Source: Chaetoderma sp. LZ-2023a (Eukaryota > Mollusca > Caudofoveata > Chaetodermatida > Chaetodermatidae). From it: a DNA stretch of 64,000 nt. Where the stretch lies: positions 53,774,269 to 53,838,268 of the forward strand of contig CM067367.1 of the NCBI GenBank assembly GCA_034401795.1, read 5' to 3'. Shown here one piece after another: positions 46,043-55,872 of this stretch. The position numbers and the translations under genes were made by a program. How positions within the stretch are numbered: the first letter of the stretch is position 1; the number at the start of each line of letters is the position of its first letter. Below the pieces are notes generated by a model that saw nothing but the letters and a program-made list of their open reading frames with translations, had not been told where the DNA came from and did not search any database.

Positions 46043-46239
46043 TTAATCTTTTCGTTGATGAATTCCATATTTCTAAATTTCAAGACAATAATACAGAAAC
46101 TATTTTGAAGTTAATATGACTGGAAGGCATTGCTGCATTAGCAAGCAACAGCTTCTAGTCATATTGACTTAAAAAATATTCAACAGAATGCATTTTGAAG
46201 GATTTCCTTTTTTCAGGGATTTGTCAGCGAAAGGGTTAA
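46043..46239. mobile_element. TTAA-flanked palindromic MITE just before the giant exon
   Basis: Ends TTAATCTTTTCGTTGATGAA and, on the right, TTTGTCAGCGAAAGGGTTAA. The core pairs AACTATTTTGAAGTTAATAT with a worn right arm around GCATTGCTGCATTAGCAAGC. Its right TTAA lies 69 bp before the first base of the 6.3-kb exon. Confidence 0.78.
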
Positions 46240-46308
46240 GCTATTAAGATATGTTTGAATGACCCAGTTTATTTGTTTATTTTAATGAGCATGTTCTTTC
46301 ATTTACAG

Positions 46309-49300
46309 CTTGGCACAACGGGTGATGAGACATCTGAATATGATGACGGTTTAGAGGATAGTATGCTGTACGATCACTCAATGGACCAGCTAGACTCAAG
46401 CGTAGATGGCACAGAAAGCCCATCAACTAGCGGTAAACGGCCAACTCGACATTACACCTGTGATATGTGCGGCTTTAAATCGACAGAATGCCTCTTGTTC
46501 CTATATCACATGATAGATGAGCACAATAAACCAATAAATGTGTTTCCATGTACAATGTGTGATTATGCCTCGGCATATAAAGCCAAAGTTATAAGACATA
46601 TAAAAATTATCCATAAGCTAGATCTGACATCAGAGAGCATTCACGCATCACGAATAAATAAGACTCCTCAGGCGTTGGCGGCGGCGTCTTCCACACCCAG
46701 ATCAAGAGTAAAAATACCACTGTCTATGGTAGATGATGCCAACAGGAAAATGTTGCCATTGCCCAAGCTCAAATTAGCCAGTCTTTTGCCTAGGCCCGGT
46801 GGTAGTAGCAAGTCCAAGGCAACACCAATCGCACTGCCTAAGCTCATGCCGTCTTTATCACCCAAGGTTTCACCTGTGCCAAGTATAATTAATAATAATA
46901 ATAGTACTACCACTGTAAAGCAGCAAGACAAAGGATCAGCAGCTGATTATATTCAGGAGATTACTGATGCCCATGGTCAAGTCATGTATAAATGCAAAGC
47001 GTGCAACTACACAGGTAGTGTTCTACCATCAGCATATAAACATGCAAATATGTGTCATATTAATGCAAGAAAGTTCAAGTGTAGATTCTGTGACTATAAA
47101 AGCAGTAGTAAAGTTGAGTATTATATTCATCAATCAAAGCACTCTGATCAGGTGGTACATCGATGTCCCGAGTGCTTGTATACGTCGTATGAAAAGTCTA
47201 ACTTAGATGTGCATATGAAGCATCATGACTCTGGTCACCGTTTCAAATGCCCACTTTGTAATTATGCCTCAGAGAAGCCAGCTGCCTTGACACGTCATCT
47301 AGGTCATCATCATCCAAATGACCCAAATATTCTAGACTCTATTCAGCAATCTATTGGAGTCAGTGCAGATAATGATGATTCAAATTCACAAGCCAGTAGT
47401 TTTGTCGACTCTTTAAATGCTGATGTTTCAAATAATGATAAAATAGAGGAGACCTCCTTAGCTTCAAGTGGAGCCTTAGATGAGTCTTATATATGTCGAT
47501 CAGCAATGGGTCTCTTCTGTATGCGGTGTGGCTACAATGCCCGCGATGACGATGACCTTCAGTTGCATCTGAGTATGCATCGGAAATATTACTGGTTTCA
47601 GTGTCAGCTGTGCATGCTTGAATATAAGCGTAATCCTGATCTAGGTCGTCATATGCGAATTAAGCATAGCATGGGTATTAAGGAGTTTGTTGATCAGCAG
47701 ATCAAGGCACTTCAACCAGTTGAAGTAGAGGAGGAACATCACAGCAATGATAGTGATGATGGTACAGAATTATTTGAGCCTGAGGATGAAGCGTTTGCGG
47801 AATGTGGCGATGAGCCTTTAGACCTATCAGTGAAAGAGACGGCTAATCCTTCATCTATCAGTAGATCTCAGCTTCTTGGTATGAAAGTAATGAATTTGAA
47901 ATGTAAATACTGTTCATACATTGGCAAATGGCCAAGCGATTTACGCCGTCACATGATGGTTCATACAGTAGAAAAACGCTACAAGTGTCATCATTGTCTT
48001 CGTAAATATAAATACATTGGTGACTTAAACATGCATATCCGCCGTGATCATAATGTCGAGCCAGACAAAGATAAAATAGAGAGAATATCAACAGTGACGC
48101 ATAAGAAGGCATCTCCTCGAATGTATCGGTGTCCTTCATGTCCGTTCTCTTCTCAGTGGAAAGCTGTCGTGAAGGCTCATTCTCGTAAACATGTTGATGA
48201 GGATAAACCCTATCGTTGCATGCTGTGTTCGTATCAGACACATTGGAGCAGTGACTGCCGTCGCCATATTTTCAAATATCATCAGGACGTGTTAGGTGAT
48301 AAACCTCCAGATACTTACATGGAAGTTCACAAAGGAAAGCGTCAGTCAAACACATCTGTTTTGAATCCAGAAAGTAAACCCTATTTTGTGAAGCAGCTTA
48401 ATTACCCTAAGGTGAAGATCTCACTGAAATCCAGTCAGCAACGCTCACCTGTTAAGCGGCCAAGCTTAGTGTCATCGCCTTTAGCCAGGAAATTTGCTGT
48501 GCCCAATTCAGATCCAAATGACCACGCTATTCAATGTAAATACTGTAATTTTGTTGCTAATGGAATGTCTCGAATGAAAACTCACATTGAGTCACATGTG
48601 AACCTGAAATTGTGGAAATGTCCCAAGTGTTGGCGCCGATCCAATTGGAAGTGGGATATCAGTAAGCATATTCGTAAAGATCATCGAGATTGCTATGAGG
48701 ATGTGATTAAGCTTACAGAGGGAGAAGCATCAGCAACAATCCAGCGCTACCTTTCGACACGGCCAGTTGTTCATCATGGTAATCACATTGGATTGACGAT
48801 GACTGATGCTCAGGCTGGACTTGAACGTAAATCAATTCCTTACCGTTGCTCGTTGTGTTCTTACAACTCGGCATACAAATGGGTCGTGGTTCGTCATCTT
48901 AAGAATGAACATGACGGTGAAAATGGTCACATACTGGTAGATGAGAATGCAGATGATGATGAAGAGGACAACACTCCCCCTGACTTGTCGGATAAGCAGC
49001 TGACATTTAAGTGCTCAGATTGCGAGTACGCTTCACCTAATAGGACAGACGTATCTCGCCATATACGCGTTCGACATAGTGGGCAGAATGCAACTCTTAT
49101 TGCTGTTTCTGGATCTGGGTCAGAAACTCAAGGCAAGAAACTCCCATTTCAATGTATGGTATGTAGCTTTTCATCAATGCATAGATGGGTGATATGCCGT
49201 CATATGCGCCAAGGACATCCTGATCAACCAGTGGAAGTTAAATGCAATTACCCTACAGAAACATTGAACAGTAGTACCGCATCAGCTGGCTCCCCAGTCA

Positions 49301-52300
49301 AGAACATCAACACTTATCCTACAGCACAAGCACTATTGAACACCAGTACTGCATCCACTGGTTCTCCTAGTAAGAATGTGATTGACAGTCCAGTTAAGCC
49401 AAAATTGGAACCAATAGGAAAAAACTTAATACTTGCTTTCCAGTGTGGGCTCTGCAACTATGGATCAATGCATAAGTGGGTGGTTGCTCGTCACATGCGC
49501 CAAGAGCATCCAGGTAAGCCAATTGATGTAAGAATCAATTATATGCCAGAGTCTAGTGACCATGAAAGGTCTTCTGGAAAGAAATCATCTGGCCAGACCG
49601 ATGGGAATATGGAGAGACCATATATGTGTGGTGAATGCGGTCGATGCTTCCCACGCAAAGGTGATGCAACAAAACATTGTAGTTTCAAGCACTATGGTAA
49701 GGAGATTCAGATATGGTATATCGAGAATAATACTAGTCCAATGCCAAGTGCAACAATGTCAAATGAAGTGGAGCCATCACCTACTGTGACTGAACCAGTT
49801 GAGAAAGTGAGTGAAGATGGAGGAACGCAGGGACCACCTGGTTGGTCCAATCCAAAAACGCATGGTTATATTCGGCCATTTATGTGTGCAGCATGTGGAA
49901 AACGGTCGAATTGGAAGTGGGAAATCAGGAAGCATATTCGTACATTTCCTTCATGCTTTGGTGCAGAACTTAGAGTTCTTTCTATGGAAGAGGCTACCGC
50001 CACTCTGAATGAAGCTATTGTTAGTGCGAGCAGGAACGCAGTTAGTAACTCTATCAATGCCCCGCTGAAAGGAGCTATTATTAAGAAAGAGCGTAAATAT
50101 AAATGTTCAATATGTCCATACATATCCAATTGGAAAGGTGATGCAATCAAACATGTTCGTAGCAAACATCTGGAGGCTGGAGTAGTTTTAACTCTGGAGT
50201 CTGAGACTTATAACCAATCTAGTAACTTTGCCATAGCTAGCAGCACTTCAGTAACACCGCCAAAACCACGTGGACCATATAAGAAGCAACAATACCCATT
50301 CTTTAAGCCTCCAGTGAGTCAGGCACTCAAGTATATATGGATTTGTCAAATTTGTGGTTATCGGCATCATGAACGTCAAGTTCTAACCAATCACTTGACA
50401 AAGATACATAGTTTAAAACCATATGGATGTAAACTTTGTGAAGTATCTTCCATGCACCGTAGTGTTATACATCGACATATAAGAATGGTACATCATAGTA
50501 AGGATTTCGAATTGTGTCAGTTTGGTATGAAATATTGCCGAGATGAATTAGACGACGATGCTCCATCACCACCAAAGAAAAAGGCATTTGCTGCACCAAG
50601 ACAATATGTTACTGTTGAAACAACACCAGTGGTAAATGCTTCACAAAATGTTACAGAAAAAAAGAAGTGGCAAGGTACTCGATACTACTGTGATCAATGT
50701 CCATATAGTGTGACAAAACTCTTTCTATTAACATTTCACCAGGCATATCATAAGCCACAACCTGGGAATAAGTTCAAATGTAAGCTTTGTCCATATTTTG
50801 TAGCAACAGCTGGACCTCTTAAGAAACACATGCGAGTGCATAGAACTAAGCCCATCAATGGCATAACACACAAAAATGAACAACCAGATATGACTACTGT
50901 TGACAGTGTCATGGCAGTGTCATCACCCTCGCGAAGATACCAATGTGAGAAGTGCCCATACATGACAAACATTCGAAATGATTACTTTTATCATAAGCAA
51001 TTTCATCGACCAAAATTAGCAGGATCAGCACCGTATAAATGTGATCTGTGTGATTACTGGGTGACACATCGTCGATTACTGAAACAACATCAGCGTATTC
51101 ATGAGATGTTTGCGGCTGGAACATTAGAATTCAGTGTTAATGCTGATTCAGATCGTATTGCTAATGTCTCTGATGGTGCTAACCTGCATGTAACTGTGTC
51201 TCCTGCTAAATCTGATCTAAGTAGTAATGTAAGTTGGCTCTACAATCCTGTCAATGCTGCCATGTATAAACAACAACTCATCACTGGCAAGGTTATCCCA
51301 GCACTCTCTGAGTCTATGACCATGTCACCAATGAAGGGAAATCTATTGGCACCAGCTGCAGGCTATGTACTCCGCAATGGCCGCTACAGGAAGCTACATA
51401 AATGTACCAAGTGTCCTTACACTAATATGCAAATGAAGAACCTGCGGCTCCACGAGAGAATGCATGGATGGCGAACCAGCAACAAACCACTATATAAATG
51501 TCTGCATTGTGACTACTGTGTGGGCAGTAGAGGACTCCTGGGACATCATATGAAGGTACATCAAGTTCAGAGTAGCTTTGATCCAATGGACAACACAATG
51601 GCAACAATGGAGAAGCAGGAGGGTGGAGTTGTTCCAATTGTCGACACTGATAGCGACGGCGCATCAACCCAGAATGGTCATATCACTGAAATATCAAATG
51701 AGGCAAGACTTGAGGCCTTCATGGAGATGATTAGTTTTAAGAAGTATGCATGTGAGAAATGCCCATATGGGACAGCTAAACGTAACCATTATGAGCGGCA
51801 CTTGGAACTGCATGGCAGCAAGCAGCGATGTACATGTGACTATTGTGATTACAGCGTTCCTTCTCATAATTTATTATCGCAACACACAAAGCTTCATTTA
51901 TCTCCCAATCCAAATCTTCTGGCGTCACAATCTTTTGGAAATCTACAAGCTCTTCCCGCCATCACAGCGGATGTAGCGGTTAAAGCAAGTTTCTCTGCCG
52001 CAGTGTCAGTCACTGATCCCAAAAAACCATTCAATTTGACGCATGATCATATGGATATGTATGAAAATGGACAGAATTTTGAAGATGGTCCCAAAAAGTT
52101 ATACCGATGTGATCGATGTCCCTATGCCAACATGAGACGAGATTATCTGTTGACACACCTTAAATTTCATATGCTAATCAGTGATATGACATGTCCGTAC
52201 TGCGACTACAGCGTATCAAAGCAACATTTAATGACACAGCATATACGCGTACATTTCAGTCCCCTGCCAGAATTTTCAGAATGGTTACAGCAGACAGGAC

Positions 52301-52644
52301 TTAAACAACGGCAACGTCTCAGTGCTAGTGATAAAGTGGACCAGGATGCAGACACAGTCAATGGAATGGATACTGATGAAGTCATAGAACCAGTAATTAA
52401 AACTAGGAAACGGAACAATGTTAAACAAAGTGCAGATAGCATAAATCATACTGAACAGAATGGTAGTCAAGCATGTGACCTTCAGAACGGTGCTAGTCAA
52501 GCTAATAGTGAATCAACGGAGATGGATAAAGCAGATAGCGAAGAGATGGACATGTATATCTGTCAGTACTGTGATCGTAAGTTTAGTGAGTCAGAACTCC
52601 TGCTGAAACATGAGATGCAACACCTGATTGGAAACAGATTTCTG
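46309..52644 (+). CDS. C2H2 zinc-finger protein, giant exon (34 fingers)
   Basis: 2112 codons in one exon, entered through an acceptor (TTTCATTTACAG, phase 0) and left through a donor (TTTCTG|GTAAGT, phase 0). Open frame outside these sites is intron read-through. With exon 1 the protein exceeds 2190 residues and is incomplete at the C-terminus. I count 34 C-x2-C...H fingers, grouped in clusters separated by acidic or Ser/Thr/Pro-rich linkers; one (FMCAACGKRSNWKWEIRKH) ends in Cys rather than His. Linkers between fingers are mostly not the TGEKP type. Fingers with SNWKWD/SMHKWV cores recur in the middle. The last ten before the final finger alternate CPY and CDY types. PLDLS at 47815-47829 (EPLDLSVKE) matches the CtBP corepressor docking motif. 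Likely a nuclear transcriptional repressor. No orthologue is named. Confidence 0.95.
47815..47829 (+). other. PLDLS CtBP-binding motif in the zinc-finger protein
   Basis: Encodes PLDLS within GDEPLDLSVKE, in an acidic linker between two finger clusters. PxDLS is the established docking motif for CtBP corepressors (as in ZEB and FOG proteins). Its placement in an unstructured linker fits function; binding itself is inferred. Confidence 0.75.
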
Positions 52645-52660
52645 GTAAGTGCCCGTTTAT
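52645..52660 (+). promoter_or_regulatory. Splice donor after the giant exon
   Basis: CTG|GTAAGTGCCC, a near-consensus 5' splice site in phase 0. The open frame continues only 24 codons beyond it, into a MITE, supporting exon end here. Confidence 0.85.
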
Positions 52661-52663
52661 TTC

Positions 52664-52904
52664 TTAACCCTTTAACACTCAAATTTGTTCAGAAAAACTT
52701 TGGTTTTCTCATATGAAATGTCGATTCGTAGACCAAGAGAAGACGGTTTTATAAAATTGAACACTGGAATGACTGGCTCGGTTATTGAGCCAGTCATTTC
52801 AGTGTTAAATTTTCAAAACATAGTGTTCTCTTGGTCTGCAAATGGACATTTCTCAAGAACACTGTAGAAGCTGTTTTCGGCTGATAAGAGTGTTAAAGGA
52901 TTAA
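52664..52904. mobile_element. TTAA-flanked MITE family B, 19 bp after the donor
   Basis: Left end TTAACCCTTTAACACTC, right end GAGTGTTAAAGGATTAA, so both the TTAA and the inverted termini are preserved. The long internal palindrome meets at TGGCTCGGTTATTGAGCCA. The most complete family-B copy here. Confidence 0.85.
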
Positions 52905-52999
52905 TTAATCCTTTCCATCCTGTTCAAACTACCCATCATTTGAAGAAAGAAAATGATAGTTCTGTGAGAATGTATTAACCGTTTAACGGATGAATCCGA

Positions 53000-53365
53000 T
53001 CTCTCGATCAAGTATATGACCTCATAATCAATTATGTCACATGTAGGATGATGTCACAATCAGAATTGACAGAAATACTCCGTCATGAAGCTGGGATAGT
53101 CCGTCAAGTGTAGGAATTGTATGTCTTTGATGAATTTACTATAAACTTAATTAAAATTCTGTTGAAAATTTTGAAAATAATTTGTCTATGCTAGCAACAG
53201 CACCCAGTCAAATTAGTTTCAAAATACTCAACAGCTTACCTGTATACCTACCTTGATATTGGGATTCTAGGAATTCAGGGTTCGATCGATCTGAGCATGG
53301 GAAAAGCATGGGCAGAGCTTAGCTAGAAATGGACGGGATATAGCGAGATATGGATCCCTCTATTG
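53000..53365 (-). mobile_element. MITE family A, reverse copy
   Basis: Landmarks in reverse order: TATGACCTCATAATCAATTA, GAATTGTATGTCTTT, palindrome 53158-53232 (left arm worn), GCTTACCTGTATACC, CAGGGTTCGATCGATC and GCTTAGCTAGAAATGGACGG. Confidence 0.72.
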
Positions 53366-53371
53366 TTAAGG

Positions 53372-53550
53372 TGGCTAAATCCAGCCTTCGTAGTGGTCTT
53401 GAAATGTCCATTAGAAGGCACAGAAAAAACTTTTACCACTAGCATGTGTAAATGGCTCGATAAACGAGTCATTCCGTTGATAAATTTTCATTGGAAATAA
53501 ATAATCTGCACCTGGTCTGCAAATGGATATTTGTAATGAGAAAATTTACA
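53372..53550. mobile_element. MITE family B remnant
   Basis: GTAGTGGTCTTGAAATGTCC, TTTTACCACTAGCATG, GGCTCGATAAACGAG and CCTGGTCTGCAAATGGATAT; worn palindrome directly before the next repeat. Confidence 0.68.
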
Positions 53551-53554
53551 TTTT

Positions 53555-53790
53555 TGTCTCGCCTGCGAAGCAGGATCGAGACATAGGTATCACTTTTCTG
53601 GCGGCGGTGGCGTAAACTTTTAAGTTAAGTTTATATCTCAGCAATGCCTGATCCAATTGGAACCAAACTTGGGTGCATGGTAATATGCATCGAAAGGAAG
53701 CAGCCCGCCGATAAAAATGCCATGAGGTCAAGGTTACAGGGGAAGAAGTAATAGGGGGTCAAAATGATACCACCTCCTTTGTCTAAATGG
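53555..53790. repeat. Repeat with terminal hairpin
   Basis: Begins with a hairpin (GTCTCG / CGAGAC outer arms, CCTGC / GCAGG inner arms, 53555-53581). It continues with ACATAGGTATCACTTTTCTG, GGCGGCGGTGGCG, GCAATGCCTGATCCAATTGG and AACTTGGGTGCATGG. The GGGGGTCAAAATGATAC style matches the array at 57277-58080, so these may be two halves of one element with the virus-like block between them. Confidence 0.6.
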
Positions 53791-53865
53791 AAATCAAGTG
53801 GGGGGGTGCTCATTTGTCTAAATGGAAATCAGAGTCGGGGTCAAAATGATGCCCTCCCTCAACTG

Positions 53866-53951
53866 GCCGCCGTTCGGCGATCCGTGGCCCCCACCACCCT
53901 CTCAATCCCTGGGGCATAGGTTGTTGAGACCACCACGGATCGCCGAGCGGC
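53866..53951. repeat. Strong GC-rich inverted repeat at the edge of the virus-like block
   Basis: GCCGTTCGGCGATCCGTGG (left, within 53866-53887) and CCACGGATCGCCGAGCGGC (53933-53951) pair over 19 bp with one mismatch. CTCCCT / AGGGAG extends the stem outwards after a bulge. The loop is about 45 nt. It lies just beyond the 3' ends of the minus-strand genes, so it could be a terminator-like or structural element. Confidence 0.8.
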
Positions 53952-54006
53952 TGCCAGGGAGGTAGGATCATCCTGACACTACTACTACCAGGGGCTGAAT
54001 GCCCAT

Positions 54007-54213
54007 TTAGAGACAAGCCTCCACAGTGATATACACCACTGATCGGCCAGAGGGCCGGCCTCTATTCTGTGTAGGCTGAGACAAACACGTAGTCTCTGCC
54101 AGAGTCACATCGGCATGATGGGACCACCCATAGGGGCTTCCATCTACCTTGACAACGCTCACCTGGGAGGAGGCTAAAGTGATTAGCATGTGAACCACGG
54201 CAGACTCTGGCAT
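54007..54213 (-). CDS. Small unknown protein of the virus-like block (gene 3)
   Basis: A 68-residue frame starting MPESAVVHMLITLASSQVSV and ending TVEACL. It is not recognised. The start is chosen because this ATG lies exactly 2 nt after the TGA of the preceding gene (54216-54218), the same spacing as between the two genes before it. The region is GC-rich relative to the flanking intron. No transmembrane segment or metal site is evident; the first half is mildly hydrophobic. Overlapping frames also exist, so the protein is only moderately supported; the gene spacing is the main argument. Confidence 0.45.
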   Translation of the reverse strand: MPESAVVHMLITLASSQVSVVKVDGSPYGWSHHADVTLAETTCLSQPTQNRGRPSGRSVVYITVEACL

Positions 54214-54215
54214 GT

Positions 54216-54401
54216 TCACATGTTGTGCAGAGAATATGGTGCTGAGCAGGGGTCGTAAATGTTTCTCCGCAAGGGGTCGACCCAAGGATTGTACTGGTGT
54301 TCATCCCGGAAGTGGGCCCACTTGGCATCCAATATCATGGCAGTCTCAGCGCCCTGTGCCACTGCTGTAGACGCCGGCACGAGCAGTATGATGAGAATCA
54401 T
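54216..54401 (-). CDS. Small signal-anchored unknown protein (gene 2 of the block)
   Basis: 61 residues. The N-terminus MILIILLVPASTAVAQGAET is a typical signal peptide or membrane anchor (hydrophobic run, then small residues at a plausible cleavage site). The remainder is polar and aromatic (RDEHQYNPWVDPL) with a single Cys. The ATG follows the preceding stop by 2 nt, and its own TGA is followed 2 nt later by the next ATG. That packing is usual for compact DNA viruses and Polintons and foreign to animal genes. I do not recognise the protein; a virion-membrane or secreted role is a guess. Confidence 0.55.
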   Translation of the reverse strand: MILIILLVPASTAVAQGAETAMILDAKWAHFRDEHQYNPWVDPLRRNIYDPCSAPYSLHNM

Positions 54402-54403
54402 GG

Positions 54404-55012
54404 CTATATATGAAGAGTTAAACTGAACACAGTGAACCCCTCGAGAAATATCTGTACCAGATCGAGTCCTGTTCCATCCGGATCGATAGTGATCTTCATC
54501 CCCTCAAGGGCAGGGGCTAGCTGCTTCACTATGCCGCCGGCTATGAAACGTAGCTCTAGGACTATATGAGTCGTTTGCGGGCTAGTGAGTCCGACTCGCT
54601 GAAGCAGTTTAACAGCACCCTTGACTTTGGAGACATGTGACACACCATCTACTCGTAGGATGCCCTCCTGGAGGTTAACAGCTTCTTCTGGTCCATCGAA
54701 TGGACGACGCAGCAGGAGCTTTCCACCTGTAACCCCGATCCGGAGACCCACCCTCGTCAGGGAGACACCTTCACCTATGTACTGTAGCCCATAGTCAAGC
54801 ACGCGGACTGAGGATCGCCAATGCCTGGGAATGGTGGACCGCCCACAAGGCGTGCCCCTGCAGAGAGGGCCAGTACCCTGAGCACTGTTACCGATTCCCT
54901 TGGCTGACTGCGTGGTCCTCCTATGCCCAACTATTTCACTGGGGGTATGACTAGTAGGTTTAAGCCGTGTATATAGCACTATGACTCTGTCACTCACAGA
55001 CCTAGAAAGCAA
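54404..55012 (-). CDS. Unknown ~200-residue protein (gene 1 of the block)
   Basis: An open frame of 202 codons ending at TAG 54404. The C-terminal two-thirds looks like folded protein: RVLDYGLQYIGEGVSLTRVG, LLLRRPFDGPEEAVNLQEGI, a glycine-bearing hydrophobic segment, and GMKITIDPDGTGLDLVQIFL. Alternating beta-type stretches would suit a small capsid or penton-like protein, but I see no diagnostic motif. The first ~45 residues are low in structure and overlap the divergent gene at 54981, so the true start may be downstream. It is followed at a 2-nt interval by the next minus-strand gene. Confidence 0.5.
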   Translation of the reverse strand: MLSRSVSDRVIVLYTRLKPTSHTPSEIVGHRRTTQSAKGIGNSAQGTGPLCRGTPCGRSTIPRHWRSSVRVLDYGLQYIGEGVSLTRVGLRIGVTGGKLLLRRPFDGPEEAVNLQEGILRVDGVSHVSKVKGAVKLLQRVGLTSPQTTHIVLELRFIAGGIVKQLAPALEGMKITIDPDGTGLDLVQIFLEGFTVFSLTLHI

Positions 55013-55367
55013 AGAGCTAGGCGATCTTGCTCACTTGGGCGAGGCACGCCTCGGTTCAGAGGACACTATTGCCCCTATCTCCTTCCTAGACTTCGATGAG
55101 AGGGGAGACCCGCGGGAGATCCGCGGTACCATCCTAGCCCGAGATCTCATCGGGAACACTGATACGGTAGGACAATCGGCCATTAACAAGGCCAAGACTG
55201 TATACAGGGGGATGGGTATCAAGGAGATGGCGACGATGCTCGGTATGCTCGGAGTTGATGAGGCTTGAGCCATCAAGGTTATGACTGAGTCCTATACACA
55301 AGACCTGGTTAAGGATCTCCTGCAACCACGAAGCTCATTCCAACAGGATGGAGAGATCTCAAGGTAG
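54981..55367 (+). pseudogene. Unknown protein of the virus-like block, interrupted by TGA
   Basis: From ATG 54981 the frame encodes 95 residues (TLSLTDLESKELGDLAHLGE; ISFLDFDERGDPREIRG; YRGMGIKEMATMLGMLGVDEA) and meets TGA at 55266-55268. The same frame stays open and protein-like beyond it (AIKVMTESYTQDLVKDLLQP) until TAG 55365-55367, so the first stop looks like a decay mutation. It is rich in acidic and amphipathic helical segments. It starts back to back with the minus-strand gene ending at 54404, giving a divergent arrangement. Function unknown. Confidence 0.5.
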
Positions 55368-55591
55368 GCACCATCAGGCTGAGCAAGATCACTGTTGATG
55401 GCGCAGAGGATGCTACCGCCAGGCTCCAGCTACCGACGGTGAAGAAGTCAGGGTTCTTTGGTGTGCCGTTTAGGACCTAGGCACCATCAGGTTGAGCAAG
55501 ATCACTGTTGATGGCGCAGAGGGTGCTACCACCAGCCTCCAGCTACCAGAGGTGAAGAAGTCAGGGTTCTTTGGCTTGCCGTTTAAGACCA
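55366..55591 (+). repeat. 113-bp tandem duplication
   Basis: GCACCATCAGG.TGAGCAAG at 55368 recurs at 55481, and the copies continue in parallel to GTGAAGAAGTCAGGGTTC and CCGTTTA.GACC. Each copy encodes a similar tail (SKITVDGAE, LQLP, VKKSGFFG, PF) ending in a stop, but because 113 is not a multiple of 3 the second lies in another frame. The peptide looks like the C-terminus of a block gene whose body is not preserved as an open frame. Confidence 0.8.
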
Positions 55592-55601
55592 CAGGATAGT
55601 C

Positions 55602-55872
55602 ATGGCTTCCCGTGCATGTATCATACAGATACTGGATGTACTAGACACTGTGGGTGCTGACACAGGCCCTCTACGCTATTTTCTCAGCTGCTGCTGGGAT
55701 TTCATGCTTGATGCCTCCATCGCATCCTTCGTATCAGCCGGAGGTGCAGGATTCCCTGCTCTGCAGGTGAAAGAGCTGGTGCAGGACCGTTTAGTCTCCC
55801 AGATATAGACGAGGCTACCGCCGACCAAGTGCTAACCATCCTCCGCACGCATGTCTGTACCATTCAACAGTA
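55602..55872 (+). pseudogene. Small unknown protein upstream of the ATPase, probably frameshifted
   Basis: ATG 55602 opens a 68-codon frame (SRACIIQILDVLDTVGADTG; a Cys/Trp/Phe helix YFLSCCWDFML; ALQVKELVQDRLVSQ) that ends at TAG 55808. A neighbouring frame continues with protein-like sequence (DEATADQVLTILRTHVC) to a TAG at about 55872, overlapping the start of the next gene. This suggests a single-base indel near 55795 in a gene of about 90 codons. It is not recognised. Its order directly before the ATPase, in the same direction with a short overlap, fits a viral operon-like layout. Confidence 0.5.

Larger units (their letters stand above)
39374..46308 (+). other. Intron 1 of the coding region, ~6.9 kb, repeat-rich
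   Basis: Starts GTAAGT and ends TTTCATTTACAG. It contains at least eight mobile or tandem repeats, listed separately. The intervals 42725-42959, 44188-44764 and 45131-45847 hold nothing I recognise. Confidence 0.8.

Noticed and set aside
46255..46308. Start of the giant zinc-finger frame at ATG 46255
   Set aside because: The stretch encodes a hydrophobic, intron-like peptide and ends in a clean acceptor TTTCATTTACAG; the phase matches the exon at 39128-39373, which has a proper start.
47858..48241. 127-codon frame antisense to the zinc-finger exon
   Set aside because: Shadow of the strongly supported plus-strand coding sequence.
52645..52716. C-terminal extension of the zinc-finger frame to 52716
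   Set aside because: It follows a GTAAGT donor and runs into a TTAA MITE; treated as intron read-through.
54062..54328. Cys-rich 88-codon frame overlapping the small block genes
   Set aside because: It overlaps two frames that are linked by regular 2-nt spacing; its first ATG has no such context. Kept only as an alternative.
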